From positions 1 to 46,645 of the forward strand of contig QHTK01000068.1 of NCBI GenBank assembly GCA_003220795.1: DNA of 46,645 nucleotides. The letters run 5' to 3'. This document shows positions 1 to 8,400 of the stretch, one piece after another (the stretch's first letter is position 1; every line of letters starts with the position of its first letter). The position numbers and the translations under genes were made by a program. The notes beneath the pieces were generated by a model. It saw only the letters and a program-made list of their open reading frames with translations. It had not been told where the DNA came from and made no database searches. The stretch is from Gemmatimonadota bacterium (lineage in GTDB: Bacteria > Gemmatimonadota > Gemmatimonadetes > Gemmatimonadales > GWC2-71-9).

Positions 1-136
1 GGTGGTCGCTCATCGAGTAGGCGTAGGCGCGGGGCGCGCGTGGGGGTCGCGGGGTACGCGGCGTCCGCTGGGCGGCCAGCACCCCGGGCAACGCGGCGGC
101 GAGCACCGTGCTGAGTATGATCCACTTCCGCTGCAT
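1..136 (-). CDS. Secreted protein, N-terminal fragment (runs off the left edge)
   Basis: On the minus strand an ATG at 136 opens a frame that stays open to the window edge. It encodes a clear signal peptide: charged MQRK, a hydrophobic run ending in LPGVLAAQ, then an Arg/Pro-rich stretch (RTPRTPRPPRAPRAYAY). The AAQ end suggests signal peptidase I cleavage and export. It starts 22 bp after the anti-sigma stop on the same strand, so it is probably the third gene of the sigma/anti-sigma operon. Only about 45 residues are visible and the mature domain is unknown. The gene is real by signal peptide and context; its function cannot be stated. Confidence 0.6.
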   Translation of the reverse strand, partial: MQRKWIILSTVLAAALPGVLAAQRTPRTPRPPRAPRAYAYSMSDH

Positions 137-158
137 AATCAGATGCTCCTTCGGGGCC

Positions 159-743
159 TCACAGCCCCACGTAATTGGCGCGGGTGACGTGCACCGTCAT
201 GAGCTGCTGCATCGCGTCCACCCGCTCCTGCCACAGTTTCACGAGTTCGGCGCCGCGCACGGGGGCTTCAGGCATCCCCACCTGCGCCAGCTCACCGTCG
301 ATGATGGCAATGCGATCCTCCAGCGCGGCCGCGAGCGCCGCCGTACGGCCGCTCGTGACCCGCTGGTCGGGGTCATAGCGCTCCAACTCCGCCTCGAGCG
401 TCGCCGACTGCTGTTTCACCCGCTCGAGCTCGGCGGCGTCGACGCGCCCCGCCGGGCCAGGCCGGATCAGGAGCAGCAGCGCGATACCCGCCGCCGCGGA
501 GAGGCTCCACGCCCCCCAGCGGCGCCGCTGGCGGCGCTGCTCGACGCGGAGCGTGTCGCGCACCGCCGGCCACCGGTCTCGGGCCGGCCGCCGCACCGGC
601 AGCGCTTTAAGGGCCGCGATGCGCTGGTACAGCACCTCGAGCTCGGCCCGGCACGCCGGGCACGTCTCGACGTGTTGCCGGGCCCAGGCCGACGCCTCGT
701 TCTCCTTGAAGGCCAGCAGGTCGACGATCGTGCAATGCGTCAT
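159..743 (-). CDS. Membrane anti-sigma factor with zf-HC2-like zinc finger
   Basis: 194 residues. The N-terminal ~45 residues hold the HxxxCxxC core (ARQHVETCPACRAEL) of the anti-sigma zinc finger that binds ECF sigma factors in the cytoplasm. One transmembrane helix lies at about 88-107 (WSLSAAAGIALLLLI), followed by a charged, probably coiled-coil extracytoplasmic region rich in Glu/Arg. The ATG at 743 overlaps the sigma stop in an ATGA, which indicates translational coupling and fixes the start. Family knowledge: such proteins hold the sigma factor at the membrane until an envelope signal arrives. The signal is unknown. A secreted protein follows directly and could be a sensor or target of the same regulon. 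Confidence 0.85.
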   Translation of the reverse strand: MTHCTIVDLLAFKENEASAWARQHVETCPACRAELEVLYQRIAALKALPVRRPARDRWPAVRDTLRVEQRRQRRRWGAWSLSAAAGIALLLLIRPGPAGRVDAAELERVKQQSATLEAELERYDPDQRVTSGRTAALAAALEDRIAIIDGELAQVGMPEAPVRGAELVKLWQERVDAMQQLMTVHVTRANYVGL

Positions 744-1321
744 GGTGCTGCTCCCTCCGCATCCAGCATCCGCCGCAGCCGCGCATGTGCCCGCGCCAAC
801 TGCGACTTGGAAAAGCTCACCGTCTTGCCCATCAGCTCCGCGATCTCCTCGTGGGTGTACCCCTCGACGTCGTGCAACCACACCACGGAGCGGGACGTCT
901 CGCTCAATCGCTCGAAGGCCCGCTCCAGATCGATCCGCGCCGGCGCCCCCGCGACCGCTCCAGGCCCCTCGTGCCCGGTTGCCGCGTCGGCATGCCCCGC
1001 GTGTACTCCCACCGCTTCCTCGTCGAACTGTTCAGTCACCCGCACCTGGTTGCGGCGGATCCGCATCAGGGCTTTCGACGCCGCGATGCGCTTGATCCAA
1101 CCCCACAGGTGCCCCTCGCCGCGGTACTGCTTGATGCTGCGCACCACCTCGAGAAACGTCTCCTGTAGCACGTCCTCCGCGTCCTCGGGCGTGCGCAGCA
1201 TGCGCAGCGCGAGGTTGTACACGGGCGTCTCGAAGGCGCGGTACAGCGCTTCCAGCGCCTCCAGATCGCCCGCACGGGCGCGCGCGACGAGGATGTCGGG
1301 GACGGCGAGCGAGATGGTCAT
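740..1321 (-). CDS. ECF-type RNA polymerase sigma factor (sigma-70 family)
   Basis: 193 residues from the ATG at 1321. Region 2 covers about 10-80 (GDLEALEALYRAFETPVYNL through the ALMRIRRN recognition helix). Region 4 lies near the C-terminus, with a helix-turn-helix in VEGYTHEEIAELMGKTVSFS. No region 3 is present, as usual for ECF factors. It is coupled to the anti-sigma gene by an ATGA overlap. The start is uncertain: a purine-rich AGGAG abuts this ATG with no spacing, and a GTG at 1378 would add 19 residues, but region 2 spacing favours 1321. It diverges from the ferritin-VIT1 gene across 183 bp, so it may regulate both itself and that gene. Confidence 0.87.
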   Translation of the reverse strand: MTISLAVPDILVARARAGDLEALEALYRAFETPVYNLALRMLRTPEDAEDVLQETFLEVVRSIKQYRGEGHLWGWIKRIAASKALMRIRRNQVRVTEQFDEEAVGVHAGHADAATGHEGPGAVAGAPARIDLERAFERLSETSRSVVWLHDVEGYTHEEIAELMGKTVSFSKSQLARAHARLRRMLDAEGAAP

Positions 1322-1466
1322 CTCCTGAAACCTATGATGCGTCAAGTGCGAAATACGTCGCACAAAGGCGTCGAGCACAGGCGTCGCGCATACGCCGTCG
1401 CGCGACGTCGTGGTGATACGTCTGCGTGCTACGTCGTCGCGGGACGCCGTTGCAGCACGCAGCCTA

Positions 1467-1483
1467 ACCGATTGCTATTCGGT
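1467..1483. promoter_or_regulatory. Small inverted repeat in the sigma factor / ferritin-VIT1 divergent promoter region
   Basis: ACCGA-N7-TCGGT lies 22 bp before the ferritin-VIT1 start, in the 183-bp gap between divergent genes. It could be an operator or a weak hairpin. The same gap repeats acgtcg-like words several times (near 1354, 1405, 1431). No convincing -35/-10 pair was found. Confidence 0.22.
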
Positions 1484-1504
1484 CAGTTGCGGCTATTTTC
1501 CAGC

Positions 1505-2626
1505 ATGCCCGATCTCGACAAAACCACGCTCCACAACTGGCTGCATCACTGGCAGGACGAATACGATGCCGCGTTCCTGTACCTGGTGCTCGCGGGGCAG
1601 GAGGGCGACCCGAAGAAGAAAGAGATCTACATCAAGCTCGCCGGCGTGGAGGAGCGGCACACGCAGATGTGGGAGAAGCTGCTTGCCGAGCACGGCCACC
1701 CGATCCCCAAGCAGGGAACGCGGCCCTCACTCAACGCACGGCTGCGTGCCTGGTTCGGGCGTCGCTTCGGGCCCGGCTATTTGCTGCCACTGCTGCTGCG
1801 CGAGGAAGGGCAGGAGGTCAAGGGCTACATGGACCTCCACAACGAATCGCAGCTCGACGACGCGCGGGACATCTCGCTCAAGCTCGCCAAGGAATCGGCC
1901 GCGCACGCGGAAACCCTGGCGGACCTCGCCGGCAAGGCCGCCGAGCCGTGGCACCGGACGGAGTCCGGCGGTTACCTGCGGAACGTCGTGTACGGCTTCA
2001 ACGACGGCCTGACCGCGAATTTTGGTCTCGTGGCGGGTGTGTTGGGCGCCGCCGCCGCGCCGCACATCGTCCTGGTCTCAGGGATAGCGGGGATGATCGC
2101 GGACGCGCTCTCGATGGGCGCCTCAGGGTATCTCGCCGCCAAGAGCGAGCAGGAGGTCTACGCCCACGAGATCGCGATGGAGCAGGAAGAGATCCGTCTC
2201 ATGCCCGACGTGGAGCAGGACGAGCTCGCGCTGGTCTACCAGGCGAAGGGGATCGAGCCCGGGATCGCACGCCAGATGGCGGTCGAGGTGATGCGCGACC
2301 CAGAGCGCGCCCTGGGAGAGCAGGTGCGCGAAGAGCTGAAGATCGGCGAAGCGCACGCCACCCCCTTCAAGGAGGGGTGGGTGACCGGCGCGTCCACCGC
2401 GGTGGGCGCGTTGATCCCGGTGGCGCCGTTCGTGATGTTCAGCGGACCGGCGGCGGCCTGGGTCGCGTTCGCGGTCGCCATGCTGTCGCACCTCGCGGTG
2501 GGAGGCGCGCGTAGTGTTTTCACGGGCCGGGGGGTGATCCGCAGCGGGATCGATATGTTTGTGGTCGGGCTGGGAGTAGCCGCCGTCGGGTATGTAGTGG
2601 GTGATGTGGTGGCGAAAATCTTTTAG
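1505..2626 (+). CDS. Ferritin-like/VIT1 fusion membrane protein (MbfA-like iron or manganese exporter)
   Basis: 373 residues with two parts. Residues about 1-150 are a ferritin-like four-helix domain with carboxylate/histidine metal ligands (DEYDAAFLYL, GVEERHTQMW, LLREEGQEVKGYM, KESAAHAETL, giving two ExxH-type motifs). Residues about 155-373 are a VIT1/CCC1 transporter domain (YGFNDGLTANFGLVAG, GMIADALSMGASGYLAAKSE) with several membrane helices. Family knowledge: this fusion matches membrane-bound ferritin MbfA, which exports iron and protects against oxidative stress. Metal identity here is inference. The ATG at 1505 is chosen because the ferritin fold starts at once; no good ribosome site precedes it. 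The stop overlaps the convergent leuS stop by 4 bases. Confidence 0.88.
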   Translation: MPDLDKTTLHNWLHHWQDEYDAAFLYLVLAGQEGDPKKKEIYIKLAGVEERHTQMWEKLLAEHGHPIPKQGTRPSLNARLRAWFGRRFGPGYLLPLLLREEGQEVKGYMDLHNESQLDDARDISLKLAKESAAHAETLADLAGKAAEPWHRTESGGYLRNVVYGFNDGLTANFGLVAGVLGAAAAPHIVLVSGIAGMIADALSMGASGYLAAKSEQEVYAHEIAMEQEEIRLMPDVEQDELALVYQAKGIEPGIARQMAVEVMRDPERALGEQVREELKIGEAHATPFKEGWVTGASTAVGALIPVAPFVMFSGPAAAWVAFAVAMLSHLAVGGARSVFTGRGVIRSGIDMFVVGLGVAAVGYVVGDVVAKIF

Positions 2627-5040
2627 ACGACGAGATTCAAGAGTCGATCCTGGACGTAGACGGTCTTCCGGACCGGGTGGCCGTCCACGAACTTCCTGAC
2701 CGCCGCGTCCTTCATGGCGAGCGCGACGACCTGGTCTTCGCTGGCGCCACGCGACACCACGAGCCGCCCGCGCACCTTGCCGTTCACCTGCACCACGATC
2801 TCCACGTCGCCCGCCGCGGCGAGCCGTTCGTCATACGCCGGCCACGCGGCCGTGAAGATCGAGCGCTCGTGGCCGAGGGCCGCCCAGAGATCCTCGGCAA
2901 GATGAGGCGCGTAGGGAGCGAGCATGACGAGCAGGGGTTCCATGGCACTTCGCACTCCGCATTCCGCACTCCGCACTTCGTTCACGTACTCCATCATCGC
3001 CGCGATCGCCGTGTTGTAGTTGAGCGTGTCGGTATCGACGGTGACCTTGCGGATGGTCTGGTGCAGCTTGCGCTCGACTTCCGCGGGCAACCCCGGGCTC
3101 ACGCCCGGGGCGAGAGCCGCTTCGTGCGCCAGCTGCCAGACTTTGTCCAAAAAGCGGCGGACGCCGATGATCCCGGTCGCCCGGAAGTCACCGCCTTCCT
3201 GAAACGGTCCCAGGAACATGAGATACATCCGGAAGGTGTCCGCGCCCCACTTCTGGATGTAGGCGTCGGGAATGACGACGTTGCCACGCGACTTGGACAT
3301 CTTCGCCCCGTCTTTGATGATCAGCCCGTGTGCCCGGAGCTTCGGGAACGGCTCCTCGAAGTGCACGTGCCCGAGCTCGCGGAGCGCCATGGTGACGAAG
3401 CGCGAATAGAGCAGGTGGAGCACGGCGTGCTCGTTCCCACCGATGTAGGTCGACACCGGTAGCCACGTCTTGGTGCGCTGCGTATCCCACGGCCGGTCTT
3501 CGAACTCGGTGGAGGGATACCGCAGGAAGTACCATGCCGAGTCGAGGAATGTGTCCGACACGTCCGTTTCGCGGCGCCCCTGGGCCCCGCACTGCGGGCA
3601 CTTCACGAAGTACCACTCCTTGTGACGCGCCAGCGGGCTCACCCCGCTCGCGTCGGGACGGAAGTCCTCGATGAGGGGGAGCTCGACCGGGAGATCCCGC
3701 TCCGGCACGGCCACCGGGCCGCAGCGGTCGCAATAGATGACCGGAATCGGCGGTCCCCAGTAACGCTGGCGCGAGATGCACCAGTCGTGCAGGCGGTACT
3801 GCACCTGGGGGGTCGCGAGGCCCCGCGTTTGGAGCCACCCGACGATTCGCCGGCCCCCTTCCCGGCACGCCAGGCCGTCGAACTCCCCGGAGTTCACGAG
3901 CACGCCGTCTTCGGTCACGATCGGGAGCGGCCCCGCCGCCTCGGCCCGGACCACGGTCCGAATCGGGAGCTTGAACGCCGTCGCGAACTCGAAGTCGCGC
4001 CTGTCGTGGGCCGGCACGGCCATGATCGCGCCCGTGCCGTATTCCATCAGGACGTAGTCGGCGATCCAGATGGGGATCGACTCGCCGGTCGCCGGATTGC
4101 GCGCGTAGGACCCGAGGAAGACGCCGGTCTTGGCCCGGTCGCCCACTTTGCGCGACACGATGTCTGTGGCCTGCACCTCGCGCCGGTAGGCGTTCACCGC
4201 GCGACGCTGCTCATCGGCCGTGAGCGCTTCCACGAGCGGGTGCTCCGGCGCGAGCACCAGGTAGGTCGCGCCGAACACGGTGTCGGGCCGCGTCGTGAAC
4301 ACGCTGATCTTCTGGCCGCCCGGCGTCTCGAACACGAGCTCGGCGCCCTCGCTCCGCCCGATCCAGTTGCGCTGCAGCGTCCGGGTGGACTCCGACCAAT
4401 CGAGCCGGTCGAGATTCGTGAGCAGGCGTTCGGCGTACCGGGTGATCGCGAAGAACCATTGCTCGAGGAAGCGCTGCTCGACCTTGGTGTCGGGATGGCG
4501 CTCGCAGTAGCCGTTGATCACCTGCTCGTTGGCCACGACGCTCATGTCCTTGGGACACCAGTTCACGGCCGCCTTCTTGCGGAACGCCAGCCCCGCCTTG
4601 AAGAGCTGGACGAAGATCCACTGGGTCCACTTGTAGTACCGCGGGTCCGTGGTGGACAGCTCGTGGCGCCAGTCGAACATGCCGCCGAAGCGACGCAGCT
4701 GGTGGCGGAACCTGTCGATGTTCTCGGGGATCAGCTTCGCGGGGTGGGTGCCGACCTGGAGCGCATAGTTCTCGGAGTGGATCCCGAACGCGTCGAACCC
4801 GATCGGCTCGAACACGGCGTGCCCTTGGAGCCGGCGGAAGCGCCCATAGATGTCCGCGCCCGTGAAGGCGAACATGTTCCCCACGTGTAACCCTTCGGCC
4901 GAGGGATAGGGGAACATCATGAGGTTGTAGAACGGGCGGTGCGGGCGGTCGAGGTCGGGCTCATTGACGTGATCGGCGGCCCAACGCACTTGCCACCGCG
5001 CCTCGACCGCCTGCGGATCGTAGGTCGGCACCTGATTCAT
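2623..5040 (-). CDS. leuS: Leucyl-tRNA synthetase (atypical HIGH region)
   Basis: 805 residues, the usual length. It charges tRNA-Leu. The Rossmann catalytic domain begins FPYPSAEGLHVGN, so the HIGH motif reads HVGN instead of the usual HxGH, and the following GWDAFGLPAE block reads GFDAFGIHSENYA. The CP1 editing domain is present (TTRPDTVFGATYLVLAPEH, then PAHDRRDFEFA with the conserved aspartate). A zinc region has two CxxC pairs (YCDRCG, KCPQCG). KMSKSRGN, the anticodon-binding domain and the C-terminal domain (VQVNGKVRGRLVV) are intact. A heptanucleotide repeat at 2945-2979 adds VRSAECGVRSA between anticodon-domain helices. The stop overlaps the convergent ferritin-VIT1 stop. Confidence 0.96.
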   Translation of the reverse strand: MNQVPTYDPQAVEARWQVRWAADHVNEPDLDRPHRPFYNLMMFPYPSAEGLHVGNMFAFTGADIYGRFRRLQGHAVFEPIGFDAFGIHSENYALQVGTHPAKLIPENIDRFRHQLRRFGGMFDWRHELSTTDPRYYKWTQWIFVQLFKAGLAFRKKAAVNWCPKDMSVVANEQVINGYCERHPDTKVEQRFLEQWFFAITRYAERLLTNLDRLDWSESTRTLQRNWIGRSEGAELVFETPGGQKISVFTTRPDTVFGATYLVLAPEHPLVEALTADEQRRAVNAYRREVQATDIVSRKVGDRAKTGVFLGSYARNPATGESIPIWIADYVLMEYGTGAIMAVPAHDRRDFEFATAFKLPIRTVVRAEAAGPLPIVTEDGVLVNSGEFDGLACREGGRRIVGWLQTRGLATPQVQYRLHDWCISRQRYWGPPIPVIYCDRCGPVAVPERDLPVELPLIEDFRPDASGVSPLARHKEWYFVKCPQCGAQGRRETDVSDTFLDSAWYFLRYPSTEFEDRPWDTQRTKTWLPVSTYIGGNEHAVLHLLYSRFVTMALRELGHVHFEEPFPKLRAHGLIIKDGAKMSKSRGNVVIPDAYIQKWGADTFRMYLMFLGPFQEGGDFRATGIIGVRRFLDKVWQLAHEAALAPGVSPGLPAEVERKLHQTIRKVTVDTDTLNYNTAIAAMMEYVNEVRSAECGVRSAMEPLLVMLAPYAPHLAEDLWAALGHERSIFTAAWPAYDERLAAAGDVEIVVQVNGKVRGRLVVSRGASEDQVVALAMKDAAVRKFVDGHPVRKTVYVQDRLLNLVV
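2945..2979. repeat. Five-unit heptanucleotide tandem repeat inside leuS
   Basis: On the plus strand the units are gcacttc, gcactcc, gcattcc, gcactcc, gcacttc, a symmetric order of five 7-mers (35 bp). In leuS they encode part of a loop (EVRSAECGVRSAM). Thirty-five is not a multiple of three, so loss or gain of one unit would shift the frame. Resembles in type the short tandemly repeated heptanucleotides known from cyanobacteria. Confidence 0.85.
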
Positions 5041-5110
5041 AAGTGCATGAAACTAAACAGACTTGCCCCTGTGGGTAACCCTGCGTAGCTTAGCGCTCCA
5101 AACCCATCAC

Positions 5111-7225
5111 ATGGCCAGCCGCACCCCGCAGCTCCGCCAGAGCTTCCTGCTCACGGGCGTCGGCGTCGCCCTGGTCCTGGTGATCGGTTTCGCCGCCCTG
5201 TCCGGCAACACGGCCCAGCGAACGGTGGAGCAGCAGGCGAAGGACCGCGGCCAGGACGTCGCGCTGCGGGTCGCGGCGCTCGTGAACCAGTACTTGCGGG
5301 AGCGTCGCCACGAGGCCGAGGCGCTGGCCGCGTCTCCCGCCGTGGTGCGCGCCGCGATCGACGCCGCCCAGCAGGCCGTCAAGGACAAGCTGCCGCCGCT
5401 CGACGTCCCCACGCTCGAGCGGATGTTCAATCAGCGCCGCATGCTGGGGGGGGACGCCGACCTCGCGGCTTACGTGACGGGATATCCGCAACGCTCCGAC
5501 TACGCCGAGCTGTTCTTCACGGAGCGGCACGGGTACATCGTGCTCTCGTCGGGACGGACGTCGGATTTCGTGCAGTCGCACAACGCGTGGTGGCAGCGCG
5601 CCATGGCGGACGGCGTATTCGAAGGGGGGCCGCAGTACGACTCGGCGACCGCCGTGGCGTTGCTCGAGTACGACGTGGCGATCCGCGCGCCCCGCAGCGC
5701 GCGGCCGGTGGGCGTGCTCAAGACCGTGTTCGGGCTGGAGCGTCTGTCGCGCCTGATCGGCACCGCCGACGTGGGCGGCGGAGCGCGGCTCCAGGTGGTC
5801 GATGGCGTGGGGCGCGTGATTGTGAGCTCAGCGCCGGGCGACCTGCTGCGCACCCTGCCCGACGCGGCGGCGATCCCGCGCGCGGAGCAACCGGCTCGTG
5901 CGACGGTGCGCAACGGCACGATCGAGAACCTGGTCGTCACGGCGCCCACCAACAACGGCAAGTGGTGGGTGCTGTTCCGTCAGCCGACGGCGACGGCCTA
6001 CGCGGCGGCGCGAGGCACCCAGGTCAGCATCTTCCTGTGGGCGCTCCTCCTATTCGGCGCGACCGTCGCCCTGCTCCTGCTGTTCCGCCATCGTCTCAAC
6101 CAGCGCATCACCGAGCCCGTTAAGGCGGCCGGGGCGATCGCCAGCCGCGTCGCGGGCGGCGACCTGTCCGTCACGGTGGTGACCCAACGCGCCGAGGCGG
6201 CCGAGGTGGGCGACCTCCTCTCCTCGGTCCACACGATGGTCGTGGCGCTGCGACGGCTGGTGGGCGCGATCCGCACGGCCGCCGACGAAGCCGCGGCGAT
6301 GGCGACGGAGATCTCGTCTTCGACCGAGGAGATGAGCGCCTCGACCGAAGAGATGACGGCGACGTGTCAGGATCTCACCAAACGCGCGGCGGAGCAGGCG
6401 CAGCTGGTGCGCGCCGCGGCCGACGATTCGGCCAAAATCCTCCACATCGCCACGGCGCTCGCGGCGGGGGCCGAAGACTCGGTGCGGCGCAACACCACCG
6501 TGGCGGACCTCGCCCGGCGCCACAGGGAAATGCTCGATCAGAGCACGGCGCAGCTCGCCAAGCTGGTCGAAGAAGTGGAGCGGGGTTCGAAGGAGGCGGC
6601 GGCACTCGCTCAAGCGTCGGGGGAGATCCAGAAGTTCGTGACGCAGACCAAGGCGATCGCGACGCAGACCAACATGCTCGCCTTGAACGCCGCCATCGAG
6701 GCGGCGCGCGCCGGCCCACAGGGACGCGGCTTTGCGGTCGTGGCGGACGAAGTCCGCAAGCTTGCCTCGGTGGCGGCGGCGGCGGCCGGGGACACGGGGG
6801 ACACCGTGCGTGGCGTGCTGGCGCGCGTCGAGGCGACACGGGAGCGGCTCGCACACCTCGCCCAGGGAGCCGCCGCAGCGCGCGAGGCCGCGCAGGCCGC
6901 CGCGCAGGGCCTCGCCACGGTGGCCGCGGAGGCGCAGGCGAGCGACATCTGGAGCCGGGAGATCGCGCGGTCCGCAGAGGAGATGCGGGCGCTCATCGAG
7001 GAGATCGGCGCCCGGCTCGCCACGGTGACCCAGGGAACGGAGAGCTTGCTCGCCGCGGCGGAGGAGATCGCGGCGTCGAGCGAGCAGCAGAGCGCCTCGA
7101 CGGAAGAGATCGCGTCCTCGGCGAACCAGCTCGCCGAAGCCGCGGACAAGCTCACCGGCGCCGTCAAGTCGTTCCGGTTGCTCGCCGACGAGGCGCCGCC
7201 GCCCGAGCGGCAGGCGGCGGACTAA
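5111..7225 (+). CDS. Methyl-accepting chemotaxis protein with periplasmic sensor and HAMP domain
   Basis: 704 residues from the ATG at 5111. A first membrane helix (about 11-30, [19 protein letters not shown]) is followed by a ~275-residue periplasmic region of double-Cache size. A second helix lies at about 305-328 ([19 protein letters not shown]), then HAMP ([20 protein letters not shown]). A long signalling helical hairpin ends in the kinase-control tip ([33 protein letters not shown] region, about residues 520-555). Such receptors sense an extracellular ligand and control CheA. No che genes lie nearby, so it is an orphan receptor here. It diverges from leuS; a weak promoter-like TTGCCC-N17-TAGCTT lies at 5063-5091. 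Confidence 0.93.
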   Translation: MASRTPQLRQSFLLTGVGVALVLVIGFAALSGNTAQRTVEQQAKDRGQDVALRVAALVNQYLRERRHEAEALAASPAVVRAAIDAAQQAVKDKLPPLDVPTLERMFNQRRMLGGDADLAAYVTGYPQRSDYAELFFTERHGYIVLSSGRTSDFVQSHNAWWQRAMADGVFEGGPQYDSATAVALLEYDVAIRAPRSARPVGVLKTVFGLERLSRLIGTADVGGGARLQVVDGVGRVIVSSAPGDLLRTLPDAAAIPRAEQPARATVRNGTIENLVVTAPTNNGKWWVLFRQPTATAYAAARGTQVSIFLWALLLFGATVALLLLFRHRLNQRITEPVKAAGAIASRVAGGDLSVTVVTQRAEAAEVGDLLSSVHTMVVALRRLVGAIRTAADEAAAMATEISSSTEEMSASTEEMTATCQDLTKRAAEQAQLVRAAADDSAKILHIATALAAGAEDSVRRNTTVADLARRHREMLDQSTAQLAKLVEEVERGSKEAAALAQASGEIQKFVTQTKAIATQTNMLALNAAIEAARAGPQGRGFAVVADEVRKLASVAAAAAGDTGDTVRGVLARVEATRERLAHLAQGAAAAREAAQAAAQGLATVAAEAQASDIWSREIARSAEEMRALIEEIGARLATVTQGTESLLAAAEEIAASSEQQSASTEEIASSANQLAEAADKLTGAVKSFRLLADEAPPPERQAAD

Positions 7226-7304
7226 GCCCGGAAACAATCGGCGCCGAGCCCCGTAAGAAGAAGACACGTCTCATCCTACGCACCCGCGCGGAGCCGTCCC
7301 CAGA

Positions 7305-8399
7305 ATGAAGCGCCGTACCATCGTCATCCCCGCCGTCGTGGTCGCCGTCCTGGGCCTGGGCGCCATGGCGGCCACCGGAAAGCTCGGCGGCAAGAAACAG
7401 GAAGGGCCCAAGGCGGCGGCGGTCGTCCGCGGGTCGCTAGTCGATAAGGCGCTCGCCGTCGGCACCATCCAGCCTCGCATCGAGGTCAGCGTCAAATCGA
7501 TCCTGGCCGGAGTGGTGCGGCGGCGCTTCGCGGAAGTGGGGGACTTCGTCAAGCGGGGCCAGCCGCTGCTCGAGATCTCCCCCAACCCGACGCCGCTGGA
7601 AATGGTGGAGTTGCGCCGCAACGCGGAGCTGCGGGGGATCGAGCTCAAGAACCTGGAGCGCGAGCTGACCCGCCAGCAGGAGCTGCGCAACAAGAACCTC
7701 ATCTCCCCCGCCGATCTCGAGACCGCACAGCGGCAGGTGGACGAGGCGCGCTCGCAGCTGTCGCTGGCGCAGGAGCGGCTGGCGCTGCAGGAAGGCGGCA
7801 CGGTGCTGGCCAACGGCAAGCCGGTCGAGACCGTGGTCCGCGCTCCCATCGACGGCTACATCCTCGAGGACTCGATCGAGATCGGCGATCCCGTGGTGCC
7901 GCTCACGCCGTACCAGGCCGGCACGGTGCTGATGCGCATGGCGGCGATGCGCGACTTGATCTTCCGGGGAACGGTGGACGAGATCGACGTGGGCCGGCTC
8001 AAGGAAGGCATGCCGGCCACGATCAAGATCGGCGCGCTGCCCAACGCGAGCGTGCAGGGCCGGCTCGAGAAGATCTGGCTCAAGGCGCACAAGCAGGAGC
8101 AGGCGACGGTCTTTCCCATCGAGATCGTCCTGACGGAGGTGGCAGGCGCCACGCTGCGTGCGGGCTACTCCGCCAATGCGGAGGTGGCCATCTCGCGCCG
8201 GGACAGCGTGCTCTACATCCCGGAGCGGTTGATCACCCACCGCCATGACTCGAGCTTCGTGACGGTGCGCACCGGACCCGGCAAGACGGTAGAGCGCTTC
8301 ATCAAGACCGGCCTCTCCGACGCCATCAACATCGAGGTGCTGGAAGGCCTGCAAGTCACCGACTCGCTGGTCGAGGCGGCGCCGCGCGAGATCTCCTGA
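7305..8399 (+). CDS. Periplasmic adaptor (membrane fusion) protein, HlyD/MacA-like
   Basis: 364 residues. An uncleaved N-terminal anchor (about 5-25, IVIPAVVVAVLGLGAMAATG) is followed by a lipoyl/barrel-sandwich half motif (VKSILAGVVRRRFAEVGDFV). A coiled-coil hairpin spans about 105-160 (LKNLERELTRQQELRNKNLI), then the second lipoyl half (VRAPIDGYILEDSIEIGD) and a beta-barrel domain. Family knowledge: these proteins link an inner-membrane ABC pump to an outer-membrane channel. The stop lies 1 bp before the first permease start, so the three transport genes form one operon. No outer-membrane channel or ATPase gene is nearby. Confidence 0.9.
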   Translation: MKRRTIVIPAVVVAVLGLGAMAATGKLGGKKQEGPKAAAVVRGSLVDKALAVGTIQPRIEVSVKSILAGVVRRRFAEVGDFVKRGQPLLEISPNPTPLEMVELRRNAELRGIELKNLERELTRQQELRNKNLISPADLETAQRQVDEARSQLSLAQERLALQEGGTVLANGKPVETVVRAPIDGYILEDSIEIGDPVVPLTPYQAGTVLMRMAAMRDLIFRGTVDEIDVGRLKEGMPATIKIGALPNASVQGRLEKIWLKAHKQEQATVFPIEIVLTEVAGATLRAGYSANAEVAISRRDSVLYIPERLITHRHDSSFVTVRTGPGKTVERFIKTGLSDAINIEVLEGLQVTDSLVEAAPREIS

Positions 8400-8400
8400 C

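Noticed and set aside
3622..4890. Long plus-strand open frame opposite leuS
   Set aside because: Composition is that of a reverse-strand shadow; leuS motifs on the minus strand are unambiguous.
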